64,000 nucleotides of DNA from contig CM029367.1 in the NCBI GenBank assembly GCA_017165825.1, forward strand, positions 16,296,810 to 16,360,809, read 5' to 3'. Numbering within the stretch: position 1 is the stretch's first letter; each line of letters begins with the position of its first letter. The DNA is from Hepsetus odoe. Its lineage: Eukaryota; Chordata; Actinopteri; Characiformes; Hepsetidae. Below the pieces are notes generated by a model. The model was not told where the DNA came from. It saw nothing but the letters and a program-made list of their open reading frames with translations, and did no database searches. Of the stretch, positions 43,233-54,827 are shown piece after piece. The position numbers were made by a program, and so were the translations under genes.

Positions 43233-43320
43233 GCTCCGCTCCTCTCGCCGCTCTCGGCTGTGTTGGCCCGTCTCGCTCCCAAGGCAACCACTGTCGATGA
43301 CGGCATCTTAGGGGTGTGGT
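43072..43320 (-). promoter_or_regulatory. stox1 promoter / 5'UTR with simple repeat
   Basis: GC-rich DNA directly upstream of the start codon. A TCTG/CT repeat occupies 43141-43229. GCTCCCAAGGCAAC at 43275-43288 matches 12 of 14 X-box positions. CCAATGAACCAATAAA (about 43330) contains tandem CCAAT boxes. Confidence 0.55.
43141..43229. repeat. (TCTG)n(CT)n compound microsatellite
   Basis: About eight TCTG units, then roughly 28 CT units, ending 70 bp from the stox1 start codon. On the gene's strand this is a CAGA/GA repeat, probably inside the 5'UTR or core promoter. Confidence 0.95.
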
Positions 43321-43506
43321 CACGTAGCCCAATGAACCAATAAAAAAGACCCGATACGATGACGTAGTTCAGTCTAGTAGTGCAGTGCAGGTGCAGCCAG
43401 GGAGACTTTAAAGCAGCATTGAGGTCAGTGTTAAATCTGATTATTTTCTTACTCAGACTGATTTCTCCTCTTTCAGACTGATGTAGTTTAAACTTACGCT
43501 GAGTGA

Positions 43507-43715
43507 AGGACTAGGCTCCATAATCGGAAGGTCGTGGGTTCGAGTCCAGTGACCAGTTTGTTACCCTGAGGTACACTTGAGGAAGGTACTGCTCCCATCA
43601 CTGCTCCCTGATTGCTGGTTGTATTGCATTGTGTGAATGGGTTAAATGCAGTTAAAGGACTGTGATGTTGCTGACAGAGTGCTGTGCATCTACAATAAAA
43701 ATAGTCACTTTTATA
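43507..43715 (+). repeat. tRNA-derived SINE
   Basis: GACTAGGCTCCATAATCGGA, GTCGTGGGTTCGAGTCC, GGTACTGCTCCCATCACTGC and an end AATAGTCACTTTTAT. This is the 'actaggctc' variant. Confidence 0.75.
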
Positions 43716-43910
43716 TTTTTAAAGAAATATTAGTCCTTATTTATTTATAAGGAACATGAGAAAACTTCACAAAACAATAGAAGGTGCTTTTTAGTACTGC
43801 CTGCTTAATGCTAATGGTCAGTTGCCGAGGTATTCCTTAAGGAGAGTGCAATAAATTTTTCTAGAAAGGCTATTCATTCAAAACAAGCAGTGTGGGTTAA
43901 ATTTTATGAG

Positions 43911-44148
43911 TGAAAGTGAAAACTTGTCATTGTGAGTACACAGCACAACACTCAGCCTCAGCACAACCACAATGAAATATAGTCTCTGCATTTATAGTCT
44001 CTGCAGTCTCAGCAGCTATTTAAAGCGCCCGGGGAGCAGTGATGGGGATGGTACCTTGCTCAAGGGTACCTCAGGGCAACCTACTTGTCTGGGATTCAAA
44101 CCCAGATCCTGGGGCCAACTCCCTAACCACTTGGCCACCCCTGACCCA
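43911..44148 (-). repeat. tRNA-derived SINE, reverse orientation
   Basis: Starts GTGAAAGTGAAAACTTGTCA and passes through CGCCCGGGGAGCAGTGATGG and GGGATTCAAACCCAGATCC. It ends CCTAACCACTTGGCCACCCC. Confidence 0.82.
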
Positions 44149-44229
44149 TGATTCCTAACAAATCCAATGTTAATTGAGTAAATGTGGGCATTTATTTACT
44201 TTGTCCTTTAACTGAGCTTTTTAGCTTTT

Positions 44230-44476
44230 TAATTTCTCTGTATGGAGTTTGGATGTTCTCTCAGGTTGGTGTGGCTTTCCTCCTTGTGCTTCGCTTTCCT
44301 CCCAAGTTCCAGCAACGTTTGTGATGGGTGAGTGCCCCGAGCTCTGACTGTGCGTGTATTTGTTTGCCCTGAGATGGACAAGTGACCTTTCATTCATTAA
44401 TTCATTCATGGATGTATGGATAGGGGTCAAATGGTTGAATGGATGGATGGATGGATGGATGGATGGATAGATAGAT
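44230..44476 (+). repeat. Dispersed repeat 3' end with (GGAT)n tail
   Basis: TGTATGGAGTTTGGATGTTC, then TGGTGTGGCTTTCCTCCTTG, TTTGCCCTGAGATGGACAAG, ending in GGAT units from about 44439. I recognise the order (GTTTGCATGTTCTCC...GGTTTCCTCC...GATGGACTGG...GGATGG) as a common teleost interspersed repeat. Its class is not certain. Confidence 0.6.
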
Positions 44477-44859
44477 GTTTCTGACATTTATCAAGTCAAA
44501 AATTGAGCCCAAAGTGGTAAGGAATAAAAAAAAAACATGTATGTTTGTTTTAGGCAGAAATCTTCCTAGAGCATCTATTGTACATGTTTTGATCATTATG
44601 TTTTACAGGTTGTGGCTGAAGAGAGTCACCTCATATATCAGTTCCCTGAAATCAAAGCACCGCTGTTCTGGCATAATGATTCACCAGACCCCCTTAAAAA
44701 GACTGTTGAGGCCGGACGATAGATGAGGGGCCAGCAGTGTAACAGGATATTACATTTCCTCTGCCCATGTAAAGTATACATCACATCTTCCCACTATAAA
44801 TCACTTTTTTAGAGACATGACATGCTGCAGCCACTACAAAAACATCCAAACAATCAGTC

Positions 44860-44983
44860 AGTCATTTATTTTCTGGGCCACTTGTCCTGGTCGTGGGGGG
44901 GTGCTGGAGTCCATCCCAGCTTACACTGGGTGAAGGACGGACACACACCCTGGACAGGTCGCCACGCTATCGCAGGGAGGAGC
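44860..44983 (-). repeat. Second copy of the same dispersed repeat, inverted
   Basis: GGTGCTGGAGTCCATCCCAG, TTACACTGGGTGAAGGACGG and CACCCTGGACAGGTCGCCAC are the reverse-strand part of the repeat at 44230-44476. It abuts a SINE fragment at 44984. Confidence 0.6.
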
Positions 44984-45103
44984 GAAATGACAAGGATGGC
45001 ACCTTGCTTAAGGGTACCTCAGGACATCCCACCGGTAAGGGGTTCAAACCCACAACCTTCCGATCTGGGGCCAACTCCCTAACCACTAGGCCACCACTGC
45101 CCC
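44984..45103 (-). repeat. 5' part of a tRNA-derived SINE, reverse orientation
   Basis: Contains GGCACCTTGCTTAAGGGTAC, GGGGTTCAAACCCACAACC and CCTAACCACTAGGCCACCAC. The 3' half is missing at the junction with the other repeat. Confidence 0.8.
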
Positions 45104-46987
45104 AACATCCAAACAATGCACCTTCAATACAATTGTTATACTGATGCTGAGTTTTCCCTGATTCCCTGTATTTTTTATATATTATATATTTTTACATAAG
45201 TGACCAGTAAGGTCTGTTATGAAAAATGTATGAAAATTACATTTAAAACATTCAAATTGTTATTGTTAAGGTATGAATCAGTTTATATACCATATATCAT
45301 TATAGATAGTGTTGTTTTGCTTCATACCAGTCAGATCAACTTCTTTGGCTTTATAATACAAATATATGAGTTTCTTATAAATATTTTGTAAGGGTTGAGA
45401 CTCATTCTAACCCATGATTATCACATGGATGTAATTACCTCTGAGGATGAAGACACAGAGTAAGCCTGGTCAACAGGGACTATATACTGAAAATCTCTTT
45501 CATTCTGAGACTAAGCTCAGTCCATGTCTGGTCCCTAAGGTTAATGAGCATGTGGGATTTTGTGGTAAATGTATTTAAAACAAACTCTCAGCAACTCTGT
45601 CTAATTCAATAATCCATCACGAATTCCAAGTGAAAAGATTAACATTCCTGGCATCTCTGTCTTGTCTAAGTGATTTTTAGTGAGTGAGTCTCTGCCTCTG
45701 CATTCATGAAAATTCATGAAGCTTTCCAGGGGCAAACTGGTTGAATTGCTTTATTTAGTGGCTTACATTTGACAGTGAGTTTGCTCTTCCTGAATAAGAC
45801 GTCTCTCCCTCATTACTGTTTTATTATGAGTGCATGTTTAAGTATTGGGCTATAAACAGGATCAAAGACGCTGTTCACTGCTCCCCGTTAAATCTTTATG
45901 ATGTGTGCTGATGTATAAAGGGCCGCTAATAAGCCAAAGTGCTGTTATGCATAAAAAAAATCAATGTGCTACTGAAACGAAAAGAAAAGTCTATCCTCAT
46001 CTCCTAAAGAAGTTTTATAAAGTTTTCCTTTATATTTCATTGTTTTTGCAGAAGAAGGTTTTTAGAACTGCATTTTATGACTGCATCTATATATATATAT
46101 AAAAAAAATAAATAAAAAAAAAAGCACTGCAGTTTACAGCTTTTTACTTGAAATGGCCAATATCATTTAAAGGGTCTACTCTTGAAAGTGGATGGGAATA
46201 TGTTTGGTCTATGGAACATATACTTAATTTGGCTAAACTAAAATCTGTCTTTAAAACAATTGTATTAGTATTAATTCAAATATTACTTAAAGTTCAGTAT
46301 TCAGAGTCAGTGTGCTCCTCTTTTGCATTGTGCTAGCTTTTATGTTTTTATAACATGTTTTTTATGTGGACTCCTCAGTCCACACAGTCTATATGTGGAA
46401 ACAAACCCAAGAAAGTGCAGGTCACAGACAGAAAAAAGGATGTTGAACTTTGCACTTTTATCATTATTAGAAGTTATTCTATATATATCACGATGAACTG
46501 TGTTTGAAAAATGTGGATTTTGTCTTTATATCAACCGACATGGTCTTGCTTATGGATAGTTCTGGTGCTGGTGGATAAAGAGAGTTAGCTGCAAAGGTAG
46601 ATTCTCACTCAGCTTCCTGTCGCCTGTAATCCAGCGTTTATGTAACTTACTTTACACACAACCAGAGAACAATATCTCAATAACATTACACCCAATCAGA
46701 GAGGGGTTTCCCACCACGGCCTTGGATATACTGCTGTTCACAGCTGGGTGAGAGAGGTACATGATTGCAGTTTAACTTAGCCCAAGGAGCAACACCATGA
46801 ATACAGCATGAAGGGGGGAGGCCACTGAGTCTTCAGCTGGGCAAATGTGCATAGACACAGGTGCAGGAGGTAATGTGTGCTTGATGGAGGTGTGTTTTCC
46901 TTACAGTGCTAGTAATCACTGAGAGACTGCATTAGAAAGCATTAGAGAAAGTTTAGAGTACTCAAGACATTAAAACAGCATGCAAAA

Positions 46988-47194
46988 TCGATTCCCTCAC
47001 AAGTAGGTTGCCCTGAGGTACCCCTGAGCAAGGTACCGTCCCCGTCACTGCTCCCCGGGCGCTTTCAATAGCTGCCCACTGCTGCACGGTGTTTGTGTGC
47101 ATGGGTTAAAAGCAGAGGTCCAATTTCGTTGTGGTTCATGCTTGCTGTGCTGTGACCTCGCAATGACAAGGGTTGTCACTTTCAGTTTCACTTA
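46988..47194 (+). repeat. 5'-truncated tRNA-derived SINE
   Basis: Begins at the B-box (CGATTCCCTCACAAGTAGGT) and continues through CTCCCCGGGCGCTTTCAATA to GACAAGGGTTGTCACTTTCA. Confidence 0.85.
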
Positions 47195-48049
47195 AAACTA
47201 CCAGGTTCTACTTATGCCACTGTTAGAGAATCTGCAGCGTCGTCAGTTACTCCTCTGCCACATCAAGGCAGGCAGTAGCTTTACTATGCAATAATGCTAT
47301 ACTGAAAAAAGAAAACTGCAGCCAGAGAAGCTTGTAAAAAGTAACATCAAACAGCATGTGTATTGGTAGTTATTAAGAATGCGGGCATTTTAAAGGATCT
47401 CCTGCTGTTTCCAGTGACCCTGCACCAGGGTGACTCAAACCATGCAGGAAATGCCTCCACTGGACTTCCTGCACTGTTTTAGCTCTTTGCACATCAATGA
47501 GAGCACGATCCGGGTCAGTGTATAGTATTACTCACTCCGAATATTTAAACAAACCAGCAGAGTTCCAGCAGCTAAAAGGTAATAAGGTTGGACGTGGAGC
47601 TGGGGGTAAAGAAGCAGCAGGGACACAAATATCCAAATCTACACATTCTGCGCTTCCCCAAGCTGGTCTTATCAAATGTACACCCCAGATTCATTTTATG
47701 AGAGCCTTCTTGTGTTGTGGGTGAAATGACCTCTTTTGCAAAAGTTCAGCGAGAGAACTGTCAACAAATTCTCAGATGCAGCCTGCCGAGTGGAAGGAAA
47801 GAACTGTCTTCCTGTGTTTGTTCTCATTGTTGCTTGGAGCACCCATAGAAATGTGCCTGGAGAATTGTTCTAAGCAGGAACACTTTGCATGTCTGAAATT
47901 TTCAATATTACAAAAACCATACATCACACTCCCTCACGCAACATACAGTGACAAAAAGACTGCATATTCATTAAATTGAAAGTGAAGCACTGTGAATCAC
48001 TAACACTGGTTTAACTCCATCCTCATAACGTTCACAATTTTTTTCACAT

Positions 48050-48255
48050 TAGGGTGGCGGTGGTCCAGTGGTAGGGTACTTGCCTATGGACCTATGGCTC
48101 AAGAGGTCCTAGGTTCGAATCCTACCTCTGGCACTACCACCACTGGGTCCCTGAGCAAAACCCTTAACCCTGAGTTGCTCCAGGGGGACTGTCCCTGTAA
48201 TTAGGACACGTAAGTCGCTCTGGATAAGAGCGTCTGCTAAATGTAAATGTAAATT
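48050..48255 (+). repeat. Second SINE type with 'GTCGCTCTGGATAAGAGCGT' tail
   Basis: The head GGTGGCGGTGGTCCAGTGGT has A-box character and GGTTCGAATCC is a B-box. The tail TCTGGATAAGAGCGTCTGCT then AAATG repeats is shared by many teleost SINEs. It looks complete and little diverged. Confidence 0.85.
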
Positions 48256-48334
48256 TTGCTGTTGTATAATAAACCCAATCTTGTCATTCTGTAAGAGAAG
48301 GTAAAATACTTTGAGCAATTTTGTATTGTTTTGC

Positions 48335-48340
<6 letters not shown>

Positions 48341-48366
<26 letters not shown>
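48341..48366. repeat. (TA)n microsatellite
   Basis: About 13 TA units after the SINE at 48050. Confidence 0.95.
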
Positions 48367-49512
48367 GGTGTAAGAAATGCATGACATCTGAAACAAAATG
48401 GGAAAAACATTGCAGGTGTTTAAAGTTTCCCAGCAGCTGCTTAGCTGTACAAATGCAAATATAGTATCAATAGTATTATTAAATAAAATATGAACTCACG
48501 TTTTGGTCATGTTTTTTTATTCTAAACCTTTCCTCCTTCTACCAACAAACCTTAATGTTCTGTTTTTATTGTCCATGTTGCTCTAAAGTGGAAATCTTTC
48601 CAGTAGGCACATCTGTATTTTTAAACCATTATTGAAGCAAATCACAGTGAATCTGAGACTTCTGAGATGTTAAGAATGACACTGAACAAGCTACTAAAAA
48701 GGTATATAGCTGGATCACTGTGCCATCAGAGATTAAGAGATTAGATTTCCAGTCCCAGATTAGAAGGGGTGTGGGTGAATGTTAAAGTTTGAAGGGCAAG
48801 TCTCTGTGCCAGTTCCAGACTACACTGGGGTGGGGCGGTCCCAGTGGGGGGTGCCCAGGGGCCAGGCAAAAACAACTGCACAGGTTTTTCACACTGTAAT
48901 CCTGTATTCCCTGGCCTCCAAGCCAGGAAACAGGATAATTTCCCCAACAACCACACCACTTTGCCTGCTCCTGAGGCCACTAAGCAGACACAGAGCTGCA
49001 CATAAGAACCCTTCACACAGTGCAGGGGCCCAGGCTGGTGATAAGAAAGGCAATGCGAAGGACTCCCATCAATGGCTGCTCTCATATACATTACTGACCT
49101 AAAGTATCAAACATCACATAAGTGGGTGGTTTTTGCATTTGTTTGACTTTTGATGTGCTTTTCACTTCCTATTTTTTCTATGTTGGTTACCACTCACATT
49201 ACCACATCACATGTACTTTTCATACATAAAAACAAAACAAAAAAAGGTCAGTCACCTCATTTCTGAAGCACACACATTCTTACTGTCTGTGAATGGTGTC
49301 ATATTGCATGGTTTTGTGTGCATTTTCTGAGAATGACAATAGATACAATATGGCAATAGAGGCTTTAGGGCTTCCTTGTGTTTTTATGCCTCTTGATTTA
49401 AAACGTGCAAAATATCTGCAGAACAGTATTGAATGCTTTTTAGCCATCATGTAAGTGTATACATTAACACATTACAGTATTTTTGAATAAAAATCAGAAG
49501 TCTAGTGTGTCT

Positions 49513-49735
49513 TGTGCTAGGCTCAATAACCAGAAGGTCGTGTTTTGGATTGCCAGAAAAAAGTGTTGCCCTGAGGTACTCTTGAGCAAGGTACCATACC
49601 CATCACTGCTCCCCAGGTGCTGGATATGGCTGCCCCCTGCTGCATGGTGCATTTGGGTTAAATTTGGAGAATGCATTTCGTTATGGTTTATGGGTGCTGT
49701 GCTTTACAAAGACAAAAGTCACTTTCACTTTGCTC
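49513..49735 (+). repeat. tRNA-derived SINE, 'actaggctc' variant
   Basis: GTGCTAGGCTCAATAACCAG, GTTGCCCTGAGGTACTCTTG, TCACTGCTCCCCAGGTGCTG and the end CAAAAGTCACTTTCACTTTG. Confidence 0.8.
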
Positions 49736-51841
49736 ATAAGCAGCGTAACACAGAGTCACATTATGTAACATGCAAACAGCTAACAGTGTCCTTAAAAATG
49801 TATTTGAATATATTAGTTGGTTTCCATTCTGTCAGCAGAACTGCAACTAGAGAACGTGCAGAATGAACAGGCTTTTCTCTTTGCAAAACTGCCATAAACA
49901 CCATTGTTGTTGAATGTTCTCCTGAGGTTGGATACATTAACATTACATAAGGTTGCTTAGAAGTTACCCTGGGTTCCTTTCTTATTTCACAGACTATTAG
50001 ACCTTGTTCTTGGAGTGATCTTAATTGGTTGACCACTCCTGGTGAGGATAACAGAGGTCATTTGTACACAGTCTATCTGTGGATTGGTGGAGTCCAAACT
50101 CCTTAGAGGGGGTTTTGTAATGTTTTGTAAAGTCTGTCTGTGATCCTCTGTGATGCTCCATAATCCAGGAGTTCCATTTACTTTTTCTTCTTCATACAAA
50201 TACGTAATATTGGAGCATTTTCCTCAACAGATAAATGTTCATGCTTTGCTGATCTATTTTTATGATGCCGTCTTAGGTCATATTTGTGCAGAAATACAAA
50301 CACCTCAGAACTTTCATGCATCACTCTGTCCTCCCAAACAAAACCTTCCTTTTTTGTTTATTTTTTCTATATAAATCGAAAAAGGCCAATGTCCATTAAA
50401 ATATTATGAGAAAGAACGGACAAAATGACCTATATTTTTGTTTCAATGAAGATGTAAAAAGCATTTCCCTTCTTTTGTGAAGTGACTTCTTAGAGAAACT
50501 GTATGAGGCTTTGCTCCAACTGCCACAATAAATTTAGTCAAAAAACTGACTCTCTAAATTCTTTAGCCTTCCACTTTCTGGGGGCTTTCTGTGGGGCCAA
50601 GGCTTCACTGCAGAACCTTTCATACTACAGCCTCGGAGTCATGCAGACAATAAATAACAAATAAACATTTAAGCCTGGCACATTATGAAAGGCAATCATC
50701 GCAGCACTGACAATGCATTCCAAGATTGACGACCCATCTTTGTTGTGATAATTACAACATTGTTATGGAGTAATGGGAAGGAGGGGCTTGGACATAGCAT
50801 GGCCTGAGTTGAGAAAGCAAAGCTGTACTTGAACAGGGGGGAGGGCGTTCAGGTCAGAAAAAGATCTAAGACGTAGATCAGGGGTTAATGGGCCTGACTA
50901 GAGACAAAGGGGCAGCCCTGGTCTCTGTCCTCAGCCCTGCAGCATCAGACAATAGCCTTAAAGAAACAAAAGGAGAAGCGTAATGGTTTGAGATGATCGG
51001 CACCTTCAAAGTGAGATTTTTAACACTACTTCAGAAAACACGGTCACAGTGTCTGTGAACACAGCATTGCTGGTCATTTTTTGCAGTGAAATAATGTTAA
51101 AGTAACATTCCAGTTTAATAATTTTTTTTAAATAATAAAAAAAAAAACTATTTTTTAGTAACATACATTTTTTATATAGCATCTGTAGAATAGAGCCTGT
51201 TGCCTGTTCTCTTCCACTTTATTTCTGACTTATCCAAATGGCTGTGATAGTCAACAACATGTAAGAAAGATTTGTTTGAATGGCAGCAAAATGTTGCTGA
51301 AAATGCTGAGCATTCATTTAAACAACTGTATCGTTTTGCTCTGCCTCTGTAAACTTCTTGTTGTGCGGGCGAACTCCGAAAACTCCTCATTCTCTCCGTT
51401 CAAGGAATCAGTCGTACTATCAAGGACGAGCGGCAACCTAATCTTTCAGTAATGCCGTCTCAACAGAGGCATCCAAACTCCCTACCCAGAAAAGAAAGGA
51501 ACTGGGGAAAAACCACACACACTGAGCCTGTGTTAAATGAGCTGATTGTCCTGTGGCTCTCTAATGTGCACGCTTTCTCCATGGCCTGCGAGGCCGAGAG
51601 AAGGTGGAGGCTCCTGTGGAGACAAAAGCTCACTGTCTCAAAGAGAGTGAGCAGGTTACCTGTATGCTCTGATTTCACAGCACTTTCCCTGCCTCTGCTG
51701 CAGCTGGACTGCAGAGTGACATTGTGGCTGCTGGACCAGTGCTGGCGGCTTGCACAGAATGGTTTCTTTGAAATATTAAAGGAGAAAAACCCCTGAAGTC
51801 CTTGTAAGCAGTCTTAGTGTTTAGGGAGTTGAAAGTGAAAA

Positions 51842-52097
51842 GTGAAAGTGACAACCCTTGTCACTGCAAGGTCACAGCACTGCACAGCACACAGTGAACC
51901 ACAATGAAATTGGACCTCTGCATTTAACCCATGCAAACACCGTGCAGCAATGGGCAGCTATTGAAAGCGCCCAGGGAGCAGTGACGGGGACGGTACCTTG
52001 CTCACGGGTACCTCAGGGCAACCGACTGGTGAGGGAATCGAACCCACAGTCTTCTGATGCTGGGGCAACTCCCTAACCACTAGGCCACCGCTGCCCC
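51842..52097 (-). repeat. tRNA-derived SINE, full length, reverse orientation
   Basis: Starts GTGAAAGTGACAACCCTTGT and passes through CAGTGACGGGGACGGTACC. It ends CCTAACCACTAGGCCACCGC then TGCCCC. It is one of the least diverged copies. Confidence 0.88.
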
Positions 52098-52118
52098 AGA
52101 GAGATCTAAGAGATCGAG

Positions 52119-52325
52119 AGTTGCCCCGGCTCTGAAGATTGTGGGTTCGATTCCCTCGCCAGTTTGCCCTGGAGGTACCCTTGAGCAAGGTACCGTCCCG
52201 TCACTGTCCCCAGATGCTTTCAATAGCTGCCCCCTGCTGCACGTGTGTGTGTGTGGGTGAAACGCAGAGATTGAATTTCAGTGTTGTGATGAGCTGCGTT
52301 TCATAATGACAAGGGCAGTCACTTT
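52119..52325 (+). repeat. tRNA-derived SINE abutting an inverted copy
   Basis: GAGTTGCCCCGGCTCTGAAG, GGGTTCGATTCCCTCGCC and the end GACAAGGGCAGTCACTTTT. The A-box end is lost at the junction with the copy at 51842-52097. Confidence 0.85.
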
Positions 52326-52506
52326 TTTCCCCACTAAAACAACGTCTTGAAGAGACTAAAATGGGAAAAAACATTATTTGTTTACTACCAAATAGGCCTC
52401 TCTGCCCATAGTCAGTGTCTGACCCCATCCCAATGCCTGTGTGGTTAAAGGGAATCGAGTCCCTGCAGCCATGTTTCAAACTGCCTTTTTGAAGAGTTCA
52501 AAGTTA

Positions 52507-52570
52507 ATTTTGTTAAGGGGTGGTGCTGGTCTAGTGGTAGTTGTAAATTGCATCTACTAAATGCTGTCAA
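52507..52570 (+). repeat. Internally deleted SINE of the second type
   Basis: The head GGGGTGGTGCTGGTCTAGTG is joined directly to a tail-like ATTGCATCTACTAAATGCTG, leaving out the roughly 130 bases between them that the 48050 copy has. Confidence 0.55.
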
Positions 52571-53798
52571 GATTTCATTTACAGTCCTTTCACTTGTTAA
52601 TTGTATTTGCTTATTCTAATGGTGAAAACTGTGCCCTTAACTGTCATATTGCTTTGACTGATTAATCAAAACTATACACGTAAGACGATCATAGTGGACT
52701 TTTCCAAGCCTTGGATCTGAAGAAAGGTAATAAGCTTGCTAGTTTCGCATAACTTCTTTAGGCTTCAAAGAATGAAGGCAAACATCAGATGAGAATGAAG
52801 TAAATGGCTTAACTGTCACAGACCAAAGAGGTTAAGCATTTTCTAATGAAATGTGTGGGTGGTGGGATTAAGACAGATTGCATTTTAATCACTCGTGAGT
52901 CGCAATGAAAAGCCTTTGTCACCTGAACTGGATGCTCCTAGGCAGGATACGAAGATTAGAACATGCTCCCCATTGCCTGCAGGATGCAGACACAAAGCCT
53001 TGACATGTGGCCAAACTGGAGCCAAGAATGTGAAAAGGAAGCAAGTTCTGGGGGAGAAAAAGGATGAGTTATTAGTTACTGCTATTGCTAACAATATGAA
53101 GCAGAGAAATTTTAATCTGAGAAAGAGTACCAGTAAGATGTTACACTTTATTACTGTGTTCTGGATTGCAGGCCAAGCAGGCCCAACATCCCCAACAGCT
53201 TCTTAGTGTGACATGGGAGTGCACTCAATAAAATGGCTCCTGAATGACTGTACATAATCCTCATTTGAGGACAACAAAGCTTTTAAATAATTTAAATACA
53301 ACCAGCTTCTCTGAATAACCTGCACTGCTAAGTACTAAGAGTCCTTGTTATACAAGGTCAGACATAAAAGCTTCTCTACCTCATGTGTGTGCTTTTATAT
53401 CTGAAAAATAAAATTGCATATTTGTTCAACAAATAAGTTTGATATACATTTACAATAAAGTTTTTTTTTTTTTAAATTGCTCTTCTGGGTTGCAGACACT
53501 AGAGCAAGTCCAAAATTAATAGACCTGTGTGCAGCTTTTGTACAAACGAAGTGTAAACAAAATAAAACCAGATTTCCATTGTATATTTCAACACTGCGGA
53601 TACTTATATGTTGTAAAGCTAGTTTTTATTTAATTCCACCTAAAAAAAAGAAGTTTGAAAAAAAAAAATAATAAAGTAAATCTCAATCAGACCCCCACTG
53701 CCATCTAGAGGCAAGACTCAGTTGGTTTTGCAGCTTCAAAGTCCCAAACCCTTGAGGCCCAGAGAGCAAAGAAAATTAAAATGTTACGATGAACCACT

Positions 53799-53804
53799 TT
53801 TATT
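53799..53804 (-). terminator. Candidate poly(A) signal of ccar1
   Basis: AATAAA on the minus strand, about 1.0 kb after the ccar1 stop codon. It would give a 3'UTR of about 1 kb, which contains a long U-run (plus-strand A-run at 54725-54747). Confidence 0.45.
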
Positions 53805-54827
53805 TTTGCACATAACAACCATGATCGCACACCTGAAATAGAAAAATAATATGCACTTGGTTGCTTTGGGCTCATTGTTACTAAGTTTGGCTCTTTTCCA
53901 TTCAGCTTACAAAACGCATTGTCGACAGCCTCAGTTTCTAAGGACTGGTTAAAAAATAAAAAAGTAGTAGGGGAAGAGAAATCAACTACTTTGATCCCAG
54001 GTTAGAGCAATCTTGCACACAGTATTCTGGAATATTCTGGAAAGTAGTCAAAATCCTTCCACAGGTTAAAAGCCCAGACCCCAAACTCAACATCTTCCTC
54101 TCACGGAGTGACAACTGGGATTTCTGGGCATCAATCTCCCATTAAAAAGACAAAAACCAATGGCCTCTTTCACAAAATGCCAATCTCAAAAGACCACGTA
54201 ACAAAAAGAAAAAAAAAATTATTACAGAACAAACAGAGTTAGGATTAAGCAAATATGCGTGCATTAGATTAGATGCATATCAAGGAACAGAATAGCAGCA
54301 AGTTAGCAAAGTCTCAACAGATGGTAAGCAGAAAACTCAACTACCAATCTGTTCAGTATAACAAAAAGGTCCTGATGTCAAAAACTTTCAGTTCTATTCA
54401 CTTTTAAACACATAAATTAACATCATTGCTAATTTAACCAAGAAATAATTCACACATACAAAAACAAAACCGGTGCAACCACAAATAAAAATGACTGGCA
54501 ACTGGAGATTTTTCTAGAACATTTCTTTCAAATCAATGACATTTTAAAACAAGACTCAAATACCACATGTATTTTTATTGTAATGAAGATACTTTAACTA
54601 TGTAAGAAATAGCTTGTCAAGTTATTGTTAGGTGAAAGAATTACAAGGAGGAAAATTCAGTTACAGTATTTTCCATGTCTTTAAAATTCTGTACATGGCA
54701 AAAACAAGAAAAATTTATCAAAAGAAAAAAAAAAAAAAAAAAAAAAAATTTAGCTTCAAATTAAATGGATTTAGTGCTTATTTACAAATCTGAAAGGAAG
54801 AAGTGACAGACAGGTGGAAAAGGCAGT
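53805..54827 (-). other. ccar1 3'UTR
   Basis: Non-coding, AT-rich sequence between the stop codon and the candidate poly(A) signal. No repeat is recognised except the A/T homopolymer at 54725-54747. Confidence 0.5.

Larger units (their letters stand above)
43321..53798. other. Gene-free region between stox1 and ccar1
   Basis: About 10 kb with no supported coding exon. It contains at least eight SINE copies (43507, 43911, 44984, 46988, 48050, 49513, 51842, 52119), a truncated SINE at 52507, an inverted pair of another dispersed repeat (44230-44476 and 44860-44983), GGAT and TA microsatellites, and a diverged repeat near 49960-50190. The stretches 45400-45930 and 50560-50770 look non-repetitive and could be conserved non-coding DNA, but this is only an impression. 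Confidence 0.55.

Noticed and set aside
42929..43332. Arg-Glu and Thr-Asp-Arg repeat frames upstream of stox1
   Set aside because: They are translations of the TCTG/CT microsatellite. The true stox1 frame starts at 43071.
44221..44596. His-Pro-Ser-Ile repeat frames
   Set aside because: Translations of the GGAT microsatellite tail.
48741..49102. Opposed 110-codon frames
   Set aside because: No homology, no splice signals of note, and located in SINE-rich gene-free DNA.
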